Shown one piece after another: positions 7,878-13,402 of a stretch of 13,402 bases of DNA. Each line of letters begins with the position of its first letter. The stretch's first letter is position 1. The notes under the pieces are model-generated. The model was not told the DNA's origin. It was given only the letters and a program-made list of their open reading frames with translations, and did not search any database. The DNA lies in NCBI GenBank assembly GCA_945862035.1, contig CAMAXB010000048.1:1-13402 (forward strand), given 5' to 3'. The position numbers and the translations under genes are program-made. The DNA is from Opitutus sp. GAS368. GTDB taxonomy: Bacteria > Verrucomicrobiota > Verrucomicrobiia > Opitutales > Opitutaceae.

Positions 7878-7894
7878 GCCGGCCTAGCCGGTTC
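7876..7894. terminator. Compact hairpin between convergent DUF2721 and nadB genes
   Basis: GAGCCGGC (7876-7883) pairs with GCCGGTTC (7887-7894) in an 8-bp stem including one G-T pair, with loop CTA. The stem includes bases of both stop codons (TGA at 7875-7877 on +, TGA from 7893-7895 on -). No U tract follows in either direction, so any terminator function is weak or needs a factor. It is the only structure in the 15-base gap between the two genes. Confidence 0.4.
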
Positions 7895-9491
7895 AGTCGG
7901 CGCGCACGCGCGTGGCCCGCGCCACCATGCGCCGGCGCGGATGGTCCGCAATCGCATGCAGGCCGCGACTCTCGCGCCGCTGCAGCGCGCAAGTGACGAT
8001 CAGCTCGGCGACCTGGGTCAGGTTGCGCAGCTCCAGCAGCTGAGGATCCACCGAGAAATTCCAGTAGTAGTCATGGATCTCACGCGCGAGGGTGGCGATG
8101 CGGCTCCGGGCGCGCTCAAGGCGCTTCGTCGTGCGCATGATGCCGACATAGTCCCACATCGTGTGGCGGAGCTCGTTCCAATTGTGGCTCACGACGACGC
8201 GCTCGTCGGAATCATGTCCGCCGAGATCGACCCACTCGGGCAGCGGGGATGGTCGCTTGGCCGGGAGGCCTTCGAGGTAGCGTTGAACCGAGGCCGCGCC
8301 CCGGTGGGCCATGACCACGGCCTCGAGGAGGGAGTTGCTCGCGAGGCGGTTGGCGCCATGCAGGCCGGTGCAGGCGACTTCGCCGCAGGCGTAGAGGCCG
8401 GGCAACGAGGTTTCCGCGGCCAGCGTGGTGGCGACGCCGCCGCAGGTGTAGTGGGCCGCGGGTACGACCGGGATGAGGTCCTTGGCGAGGTCGAGCCCGT
8501 GCTGGCGGCAGATGCGGTCGATCTGGGGAAAGCGGTTGCGGAGAAAAGCCGGAGTGCGGTGCGTGATATCGAGCCAAACATGCGGCGCGCCGGACTTCTT
8601 CATCTCGCTGTCGATGGCGCGGGCAACGATGTCGCGCGGCGCGAGATCCGCCTGCGGATGATAGGCGGGCATGAAGGCCTCGCCCGCGAGATTGCGCAGG
8701 ATCGCGCCCTCGCCCCGCACCGCCTCGCTGATCAGGAAGCGGGCGTTGTCGGGCGAGTAAAGCGTGGTGGGGTGGAACTGGATGAACTCGAGATTCCGCA
8801 CTTCCACGCCGGCGCGGTAGGCCATGGCGATGCCGTCCCCGGTGGCGATGTCGGGATTGGTGCTGTAAAGGTACACCTGGCCGGCGCCACCCGAGGCCAG
8901 CATCACCACGGGAGCGGCGAAGGTGACCACGCGACCGTCGCGAACATCGAGGGCGTAGAGGCCCTCGACGCGATCGGGACCGACCCGGCGCCGGCCACCG
9001 GGACGGCGCCGGGTGATCACATCGATGGCGAAAAAGTGCTCAAACAGCGCGACAAGGGGCTCGTTGGCGATCGCCTGCAGCAAAGCGTCCTCGATGGCCT
9101 TGCCGGTCATGTCCTTCACGTGGAGGATACGCCGCTCGCTGTGCCCGCCCTCGCGGCCGAGGTCGTAGGCGCCGCTTTTGTCACGGGAGAAAGTGAGCCC
9201 GAGGTCCACCAGTTCCTGCACGCGTGCGGGACCCTCGCGCACGATCTCGCGGACGACCTTTTCGGTGCAGAGGCCGTCGCCGGCGACGAGCGTGTCCTTG
9301 ACGTGTTTGGCGAACGCGTCGGTCTGGGCGGTGACCACGGCGATGCCTCCCTGGGCCCAGTTGGTGTTGGAGTCCGCCTTGTTTTTCTTGGTCAGGATGG
9401 CGACGGAGCGACCCTGCCGGGCGACCTTGAGGGCGAAGCTGAGGCCGGCAATGCCGCTGCCGACCACGAGAACGTCGAAGCGACGCGTCAT
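7893..9491 (-). CDS. nadB: L-aspartate oxidase
   Basis: A 532-residue FAD flavoprotein that oxidises L-aspartate to iminoaspartate, the first step of de novo NAD synthesis, feeding quinolinate synthase NadA. The Rossmann FAD site VVGSGIAGLSFALKVA is at 9-24, and TNWAQGGIAVV (43-53), REGGHSERRILHVKDMTG (113-130), NLEFIQFHPTTLY (233-245), SEAVRGEGA (255-263) and HYTCGGVATTLAAETSLPGL (347-366) follow in family order. Residues expected at the active site are present: Glu114, His240, Arg286 and His347, corresponding to E. coli Glu121, His244, Arg290 and His351. Length is normal and no signal peptide is seen, so it is cytoplasmic. It is the last gene of the panC operon; its ATG overlaps the GNAT stop by 4 bases (ATGA), implying translational coupling. 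Neither nadA nor nadC is in the window. Confidence 0.96.
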   Translation of the reverse strand: MTRRFDVLVVGSGIAGLSFALKVARQGRSVAILTKKNKADSNTNWAQGGIAVVTAQTDAFAKHVKDTLVAGDGLCTEKVVREIVREGPARVQELVDLGLTFSRDKSGAYDLGREGGHSERRILHVKDMTGKAIEDALLQAIANEPLVALFEHFFAIDVITRRRPGGRRRVGPDRVEGLYALDVRDGRVVTFAAPVVMLASGGAGQVYLYSTNPDIATGDGIAMAYRAGVEVRNLEFIQFHPTTLYSPDNARFLISEAVRGEGAILRNLAGEAFMPAYHPQADLAPRDIVARAIDSEMKKSGAPHVWLDITHRTPAFLRNRFPQIDRICRQHGLDLAKDLIPVVPAAHYTCGGVATTLAAETSLPGLYACGEVACTGLHGANRLASNSLLEAVVMAHRGAASVQRYLEGLPAKRPSPLPEWVDLGGHDSDERVVVSHNWNELRHTMWDYVGIMRTTKRLERARSRIATLAREIHDYYWNFSVDPQLLELRNLTQVAELIVTCALQRRESRGLHAIADHPRRRMVARATRVRAD

Positions 9492-10057
9492 GGCGGGGTG
9501 ACTTCTTCCGGAGGATGGAGGGTCCGCTGCATCAGAATGGTGTCGAGCCAGCGGCCGAACTTGAAGCCCACGTCGCGCAGCACGCCGATGGGGGTGAAGC
9601 CGAGGCTGGCGTGGAGCCGGACCGACGGCGTGTTGGCGGAGTCACCGATGACGGCAATCATCTGGTGGAACCCGGCGGCCTCGCTGGCGGCGATCAACTC
9701 ACCGAGCAGGGCGCGACCGACGCCGCGGCCCGCCCAAGCCGGATCCAGGTAGATGGAATCCTCGACGGTGAAGCGATAGGCGGCCCGCGGCCGGTAGGAG
9801 CCGGCGTAGCCGTAGCCGATCAGCTGGCCGGCATGCTCGGCGACGAGGTAGGGCATACCCGCATCCACGATGACCGTGCGGCGGCGGTTCATCTCGATCG
9901 GCGACGGCGGCTCGGTCTCGAACGTGGCCGTATGAGTCAGGACGTAGTGGCGGTAGAGTGCGGCCAGCGCCTCGGCATCGTGGACGACGGCGGGGCGGAA
10001 AGAAATGCCCGCGGGCGCGGGGCCCGGGTGAAAGGGCGAACCGGCGCGGGCGCTCAC
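9488..10057 (-). CDS. GNAT N-acetyltransferase, phosphinothricin/L-amino-acid acetyltransferase type
   Basis: A 189-residue GNAT enzyme closest in pattern to the Pat/Bar/MnaT (YncA) group, which acetylates the amino group of phosphinothricin, methionine sulfone or related small amino acids using acetyl-CoA. Typical segments are FRPAVVHDAEALAALYRHYV (20-39), TATFETEPPS (43-52), AYRFTVEDSIYL (93-104), the acetyl-CoA loop GRGVGRALL (110-118), MIAVIGDSANTPSVRLHASL (133-152) and VGFKFGRWLDTILMQR (163-178). The start is GTG at 10057, overlapping the panC stop by 4 bases (GTGA). It gives about 17 residues before the family core and no in-frame ATG offers a better choice. Lying between panC and nadB suggests a housekeeping amino-acid detoxification or metabolite role rather than antibiotic resistance; substrate is not predictable from sequence. 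Confidence 0.9.
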   Translation of the reverse strand: MSARAGSPFHPGPAPAGISFRPAVVHDAEALAALYRHYVLTHTATFETEPPSPIEMNRRRTVIVDAGMPYLVAEHAGQLIGYGYAGSYRPRAAYRFTVEDSIYLDPAWAGRGVGRALLGELIAASEAAGFHQMIAVIGDSANTPSVRLHASLGFTPIGVLRDVGFKFGRWLDTILMQRTLHPPEEVTPP

Positions 10058-10896
10058 AGGATCTGGTTGTCGATCAGGCGGACCTCGTCGATCCAGGCGG
10101 CGATGGCCATAACGGCCTTGCCGGGCACGACCTCTCGCATCGGTTCCATGGTGGAGCGATCGACGATCGACGCGTAGATGATGCGCACGCGGCGATGCTG
10201 GCTCAGAATATGGGTGGCCTCCGCGACCAGCCGGTCGGAGCGGCGCTCGCCGGCCGCGACCATCGACTTGGCCTTTTGCAGGGCTTGGAAAATCGAGGTG
10301 GCTTCCTGCCGCTGGGTGGTGGTGAGATCGCGATTACGGGCGCCGAGCGCAAGGCCGTCGGTGTCGCGGATGGTCTCGCCGATGAGGATGTCGACCGTGA
10401 AGTGGAGGTCGGCCACCATCTTTGTGATCACCGCGACCTGCTGGGCGTCCTTCTGGCCGTAGACGGCGACGTCCGGGCGGATGATGTTGAAAAGCTTGGC
10501 GGCGATGGTGGTGACGCCGCGGAAATGGGACGGCCGCGATACGCCCTCCAAGGGTTTGGAAACGGAGTCCTCGGTCACGTAGCTGGAGTAGCCCTTGGGG
10601 TAGATCTCCTCGACCGAGGGGGTGAACACGATGTCGGCGCCGGCGGCGGCGCATTTCGCGAGGTCTGCCTCAAGCTCGCGGGGATATTTCGCAACGTCCT
10701 CGCTCGGACCGAACTGCGCTGGATTTACAAAAAGCGAAACGACCACGCGGTCGGCGCGCTCCGCGGCCAGCCGGATGAGGCTGAGGTGCCCCGCATGGAG
10801 GGCGCCCATGGTCGTGACGAGCCCGATCATCTGGCCCTTCGAACGCAGTTCCTCCGCCAGGGTCTGCATTTCGAAAACCGATTGGATGGTCTGCAT
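10054..10896 (-). CDS. panC: Pantothenate synthetase (pantoate--beta-alanine ligase)
   Basis: A 280-residue enzyme that joins D-pantoate and beta-alanine with ATP to make pantothenate, the precursor of coenzyme A; it is cytoplasmic and normally dimeric. The ATP-binding TMGALHAGHLSL (29-40, His34 and His37) is intact, as are FVNPAQFGPSEDVAKYPR (56-73), SRPSHFRGVTTIAAKLFNI (120-138) and YGQKDAQQ (146-153). The usual LALSSRN signature reads LALGARN (182-188), so both serines near the ATP phosphates are replaced by Gly and Ala while the arginine and asparagine are kept. It is the first gene of panC-GNAT-nadB and is divergent from dapL with a 71-base control region. The ATG at 10896 follows TTCCC, without a Shine-Dalgarno sequence. 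panB and panD are not in the window. Identity is firm. Confidence 0.96.
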   Translation of the reverse strand: MQTIQSVFEMQTLAEELRSKGQMIGLVTTMGALHAGHLSLIRLAAERADRVVVSLFVNPAQFGPSEDVAKYPRELEADLAKCAAAGADIVFTPSVEEIYPKGYSSYVTEDSVSKPLEGVSRPSHFRGVTTIAAKLFNIIRPDVAVYGQKDAQQVAVITKMVADLHFTVDILIGETIRDTDGLALGARNRDLTTTQRQEATSIFQALQKAKSMVAAGERRSDRLVAEATHILSQHRRVRIIYASIVDRSTMEPMREVVPGKAVMAIAAWIDEVRLIDNQIL

Positions 10897-10921
10897 GGGA
10901 AGCGGGAACGTTAACGCGGAG

Positions 10922-10955
10922 CTTGAACTAAACGGCGCGGAGCCGCTTATTCAAG
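10922..10955. promoter_or_regulatory. Dyad-symmetric divergent control region of panC and dapL
   Basis: CTTGAA (10922-10927) and TTCAAG (10950-10955) form the outer arms of an imperfect inverted repeat, with CGGC (10933-10936) and GCCG (10942-10945) as inner arms. Each outer arm supplies a -35-like TTGAA on one strand. Leftward, TTGAAT (10954-10949) is 16 bases from TTTAGT (10932-10927, 4/6 to the -10 consensus), reading to panC. Rightward, TTGAAC (10923-10928) is 17-18 bases from a weaker CTTATT or TTATTC (from 10946), reading to dapL. If real, the two promoters occupy the same DNA. This is a motif reading only, not a mapped promoter. Confidence 0.4.
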
Positions 10956-10967
10956 TTTTTCGCCGCC

Positions 10968-12194
10968 ATGATCCGTATCAACGAAAACTACCTCAAGCTC
11001 AAGGCCTCCTACCTCTTCTCCGACATCGCCAAGCGCGTGACGGCCTATACCCAGGCAAATCCGGACAAGCCGGTCATCCGTCTTGGCATTGGCGACGTGA
11101 CCGAGCCGCTGCCGGCGGTCTGCACCGAGGCGCTGCATGCCGCCACCGACGAGATGGCGAAGCGGGCGACCTTCAAGGGCTACGGCCCGGAGCAGGGGTA
11201 TGCCTTCCTGCGCGAGGCCATCGCGGCCCACGATTATGCCGCGCGCGGCTGCAAGATCGACGCGGACGAGATTTTTGTTTCCGACGGCTCCAAGTGCGAT
11301 TGCGGCAATATCCAGGAGATCTTTGCCACCGAGGGCCTGAAGCTGGCGATCCCGGACCCGGTGTATCCGGTCTATGTCGACACCAATGTCATGGCCGGCC
11401 GGACGGGCGCGAATGTTGACGGCCGTTATGCCGGCATCACCTATCTCGAGTCGACGCCTGCGAACGGTTATGTCCCGGCGATTCCAACGGTGGCGACGGA
11501 CCTGATCTATCTCTGCTTCCCGAATAATCCGACGGGTGCGGTGGCGACCAGGGCCCAGCTGGAGGCCTGGGTGGCCTACGCGAAGGCGAACAAGGCGATC
11601 CTCCTTTTCGACAGCGCCTACGAGGCCTACATCCGCAACCCGGCGATCCCGCACAGCATCTATGAGATCGAGGGAGCACGCGAGGTCGCGATCGAGTTCC
11701 GGTCCTTCTCCAAGACGGCCGGTTTCACCGGTACGCGCTGCGCCTACACCGTGGTGCCGAAGTCGCTCATGGCCTATGATCAGGCGGGCAACGCGCACCC
11801 CGTGTACGCCCTCTGGAACCGGCGGCACACGACGAAGTTCAACGGCGTGGCCTACCCGATCCAGAAGGCGGCGGCCGCCATCTACACCGACGCCGGCCAA
11901 GCGCAGGTGAAGGCGATGACGGATTTCTATCTCGGCAACGCGGCCCTGATCCGCAGCGCGGTGACCAAGCTTGGCTTCAGCTGCATCGGCGGGGACAACG
12001 CGCCCTACATCTGGGTGAACACGGGCCGGGATTCATGGGAGTTTTTCGATCTCCTGCTCACGAAGGCTCAGGTCGTCTGCACGCCGGGCGCGGGCTTCGG
12101 CAAGTGCGGCGAGGGCCACGTGCGCATCAGCGCCTTCAACAGCCGCGAGAATGTTGAGACCGCCTTGGCGCGGATCGCCGCCGCGCTGAGGTAA
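10968..12194 (+). CDS. dapL: LL-diaminopimelate aminotransferase
   Basis: A 408-residue PLP-dependent class I/II aminotransferase that converts tetrahydrodipicolinate with glutamate directly to LL-diaminopimelate, bypassing DapD/DapC/DapE in lysine and peptidoglycan synthesis. The opening MIRINENYLKLKASYLFSDI is diagnostic of DapL. RLGIGDVTEPLP (38-49), KGYGPEQGY (70-78), SDGSKCDCGNIQEIF (105-119), CFPNNPTG (183-190, Asn187), DSAYEAY (215-221), SFSKTAGFTGTR (246-257, PLP lysine Lys249, phosphate Arg257) and GFGKCGEGHVRISAF (376-390, carboxylate Arg386) all fit. Length is normal. DapL is known from plants, cyanobacteria, chlamydiae and Verrucomicrobiota relatives, which supports the suggested phylum. 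The ATG follows GCCGCC with no Shine-Dalgarno sequence. It is divergent from panC and is followed by a long palindromic repeat; no clear intrinsic terminator precedes that repeat. Confidence 0.97.
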   Translation: MIRINENYLKLKASYLFSDIAKRVTAYTQANPDKPVIRLGIGDVTEPLPAVCTEALHAATDEMAKRATFKGYGPEQGYAFLREAIAAHDYAARGCKIDADEIFVSDGSKCDCGNIQEIFATEGLKLAIPDPVYPVYVDTNVMAGRTGANVDGRYAGITYLESTPANGYVPAIPTVATDLIYLCFPNNPTGAVATRAQLEAWVAYAKANKAILLFDSAYEAYIRNPAIPHSIYEIEGAREVAIEFRSFSKTAGFTGTRCAYTVVPKSLMAYDQAGNAHPVYALWNRRHTTKFNGVAYPIQKAAAAIYTDAGQAQVKAMTDFYLGNAALIRSAVTKLGFSCIGGDNAPYIWVNTGRDSWEFFDLLLTKAQVVCTPGAGFGKCGEGHVRISAFNSRENVETALARIAAALR

Positions 12195-12207
12195 AGTAAA
12201 GCTACCG

Positions 12208-12390
12208 CCCGCGAATCACGCGAATCGCCGCGAATACAGATCTAGAAACAGAAACCACGAAATACACGAAAGATACAAAACCGGATTGCAGGGACTCAAA
12301 ACGCTCGGGTCCTGTCCCCGTGGGTTGGATGTGTTTCGTGGTTTCTATAATTTGAATTCCCATTCGCGTTGATTCGCGCCGATTCGCGGG
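12208..12390. repeat. 183-bp imperfect palindromic (MITE- or REP-like) element
   Basis: The left arm begins with three CGCGAAT copies at 12210-12216, 12219-12225 and 12229-12235. It then carries AGAAACCACGAAATACACGA (12250-12269). The right arm mirrors this with GTGTTTCGTGGTTTCT (12331-12346) and three ATTCGCG copies at 12362-12368, 12372-12378 and 12382-12388. The outer ends CCCGCGAATC (12208-12217) and GATTCGCGGG (12381-12390) are exact inverted repeats. The centre has a small hairpin around GGGAC (12291-12295) and GTCC (12309-12312) or GTCCC (12314-12318). Base composition is more AT-rich than the flanking genes. No transposase and no target-site duplication is visible. It lies between the convergent dapL and lipoprotein genes. 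A 115-codon minus-strand ORF across it is judged spurious. Confidence 0.75.
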
Positions 12391-12567
12391 CGCGATTCCG
12401 GTCTCAGACCGAGGTGACCTCGGCGGACTGGCGGTCATTGACTGGGTCGCGGGCACGGGGGCTTGGGAGTTCCCATGGAGGGAACGGCGAGTGGATCGCG
12501 GGCCATAAAGTAAGGAGAAGCCCCCACGCGGCCCGATATCGTACCTCACCCAAACGAGATGAAGAGG
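12391..12567. other. Non-coding remainder of the dapL-lipoprotein gap with small palindromes
   Basis: No credible gene is seen here. CGGTCTCAGACCG (12399-12411) and CCGAGGTGACCTCGG (12409-12423) are perfect odd-length palindromes placed back to back, sharing two or three bases. A further hairpin, GTTCCC (12469-12474) with GGGAAC (12480-12485), has a 5-base loop. None has a T tract in either direction. They could aid termination of the converging transcripts, bind proteins, or be debris of the neighbouring repeat. Confidence 0.4.
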
Positions 12568-13221
12568 CTAGGGGCCTGCGGGGAGCTGGGCGATGACTTC
12601 GCTAGCCAGACGATCGACCGAGGTGCTGAGGGCGGCGGCGAGCGCCGCGTGGTCCCGCCCGTCCCACGGAATGTCCGGTGCCGCAAAGACCCGGCGGGTG
12701 AGCACGGTGCCGTCGCTGACCCGGGTGATCTCGATGAGCGCGGCCAGGCGAGCGACCAGGGAGCGACCCTCGCGCACGCTCTCGCAGCGGACGATTGAGA
12801 CGGCGATGTCGAAATCGCGGGGCTGGTCAAAGGGGAAGGGGTGGGCATAGACGCGGCCGACGGCCGGAGCCTGCAGCAGGCGTCCCTGCAGGATACGGCT
12901 GATGCCCTGGTCGAGCGGCTCGGCCCAGCGGGCGTAGTCGTTGTAGGTGATTTCGTGTTCGTCGGTGCGCAGCGGCATCGAGCGGCTGCGGAGGTAGGGG
13001 GCCACGCTCACGGCCTTCAGCCCGAGTGACAAGGGACCGAGGGTGACGCTGGCGGCCTGTGCGGGCAAAGGCCCGGTGAGCACGTAAAAGCGGGTGGCGT
13101 CGGGCGCGGGATCGGGGATGATCTGGCAACCCGCCAGGCCGAGCAGGGCGGTTCCGAGCAGGAGGCGGGCGATGGGAAGGCGGGGGCGGACCCGGCCAAA
13201 AGCGGAGAGGAGACGTTTCAT
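12568..13221 (-). CDS. ABC-type transport auxiliary lipoprotein (PqiC-like)
   Basis: A 217-residue lipoprotein of the ABC-transport auxiliary / PqiC (DUF330) family, the outer-membrane-linked partner of MCE-type lipid transporters. The signal sequence has a basic start, a hydrophobic segment at about 17-30 and lipobox LAGC (29-32), so Cys32 should be lipidated. TRFYVLTGP (43-51), LGLKAVSVAPYLRSRSMPLRTDEHEITYND (66-95) and YARWAEPLDQGISRILQGRLL (96-116) are the family core; LVARLAALIEITRVSDGTVL comes later. The n-region before the hydrophobic segment is long and basic (about 16 residues), but the ATG at 13221 overlaps the upstream MCE gene stop as ATGA, supporting this start. It is co-transcribed with, and translationally coupled to, an MCE protein. 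It probably bridges that protein to the outer membrane. Family is firm; the substrate, likely phospholipid, is inferred. Confidence 0.88.
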   Translation of the reverse strand: MKRLLSAFGRVRPRLPIARLLLGTALLGLAGCQIIPDPAPDATRFYVLTGPLPAQAASVTLGPLSLGLKAVSVAPYLRSRSMPLRTDEHEITYNDYARWAEPLDQGISRILQGRLLQAPAVGRVYAHPFPFDQPRDFDIAVSIVRCESVREGRSLVARLAALIEITRVSDGTVLTRRVFAAPDIPWDGRDHAALAAALSTSVDRLASEVIAQLPAGP

Positions 13222-13402
13222 CGGGATTCGGGCGTTTCGGCGGCGGGGCGTCGACCGGACAGGAGGGCGCCGGGATTGCGCTCGAGAAAGTCGGCCAGAC
13301 GTTGCACGGACTCAGCCGCCTCGCCGAGGCGGCCGAAGGCCTGGTTGGCGCTGTCGCCGAGATTTTGCTGGGACTTGATGAAGGCGCGGAGGGTGTTGGC
13401 GA
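13218..13402 (-). CDS. MCE/MlaD-like substrate-binding protein, C-terminal fragment
   Basis: An open frame enters from the right edge and ends at TGA 13218-13220, leaving 61 visible codons. The fragment is a helical stretch (ANTLRAFIKSQQNLGDSANQ, then AFGRLGEAAESVQRLADFLE) followed by RNPGALLSGRRP and a short polar tail. The pattern 'V..LADFLERNPGALLSGR' is the usual C-terminal end of MCE-domain proteins of the PqiB/MlaD type (L..yLe.hPeaLl.Gr). The MCE domain and membrane anchor would lie beyond the window. Its stop overlaps the lipoprotein start (ATGA), which strongly supports the reading, because MCE proteins are commonly followed by this lipoprotein. It should bind lipid in the periplasm for an ABC transporter. 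The start and the upstream ATPase and permease are not visible. Confidence 0.75.
   Translation of the reverse strand, partial: ANTLRAFIKSQQNLGDSANQAFGRLGEAAESVQRLADFLERNPGALLSGRRPAAETPESR

Noticed and set aside
7941..9752. A 603-codon plus-strand open frame opposite nadB
   Set aside because: It is an antisense shadow running across the nadB-GNAT overlap; nadB and the GNAT gene have full family motifs.
9488..10057. The GNAT gene as an acquired phosphinothricin-resistance gene
   Set aside because: It sits overlapped on both sides in a housekeeping operon with no mobile element or composition shift, so horizontal acquisition is not supported.
12210..12235. Three phased CGCGAAT copies as a possible CRISPR array
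   Set aside because: The repeats are 7 bases with gaps of 2-3 bases, and they are mirrored in the other arm. No cas genes and no spacer-sized intervals are present.
12202..12549. A 115-codon minus-strand open frame across the dapL-lipoprotein gap
   Set aside because: It translates the repeat motifs into low-complexity sequence such as FVSFVYFVVSVSRS, has no recognisable domain, and exists because the palindrome happens to lack stops.

Overview
This window looks like an ordinary, gene-dense chromosomal segment of a GC-rich bacterium. The gene set fits Verrucomicrobiota, and an Opitutaceae-like member is my best guess: LL-diaminopimelate aminotransferase (DapL), RecD2 without RecBC beside it, paired M16 peptidases, a DUF2721 protein, and few or no Shine-Dalgarno sequences. 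The taxon is inferred from gene content and style; no rRNA or tRNA is present to settle it.

Layout. 1-1919 (+): rpsT with a good intrinsic terminator, a pRiA4b ORF-3-like protein, and a membrane-anchored DNA/RNA non-specific endonuclease. 1920-2160: a branched GC-rich inverted-repeat structure, then the terminator of the next, leftward operon. 2161-4893 (-): two exported M16 metallopeptidase-type subunits, the upstream one with the zinc motif and the downstream one without it. 4894-5105: a gap holding two twin hairpins. 5106-7325 (-): recD2, head-to-head with a small membrane protein (7410-7877, +). 7893-10896 (-): an overlapping operon panC - GNAT acetyltransferase - nadB. 10897-10967: a dyad-symmetric divergent control region. 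10968-12194 (+): dapL. 12195-12567: a gap filled mostly by a 183-bp imperfect palindrome of tandem short motifs. 12568-13402 (-): the end of an MCE/MlaD-like gene overlapping an ABC-transport auxiliary lipoprotein (PqiC-like).

How genes relate. The panC/nadB operon and the divergent dapL all draw directly or indirectly on L-aspartate: beta-alanine for pantothenate, iminoaspartate for NAD, and the aspartate branch to lysine and peptidoglycan. Their shared, overlapping control region is therefore of interest. The MCE protein and lipoprotein probably form part of an intermembrane lipid transporter whose ATPase and permease lie beyond the right edge. The M16 pair probably works as a heteromeric periplasmic peptidase.

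I found no defence system, mobile element with a transposase, CRISPR array or RNA gene. The most unusual material is intergenic: the 183-bp palindrome, the twin triloop hairpins, the branched structure after the nuclease gene, and the symmetric panC/dapL control region.
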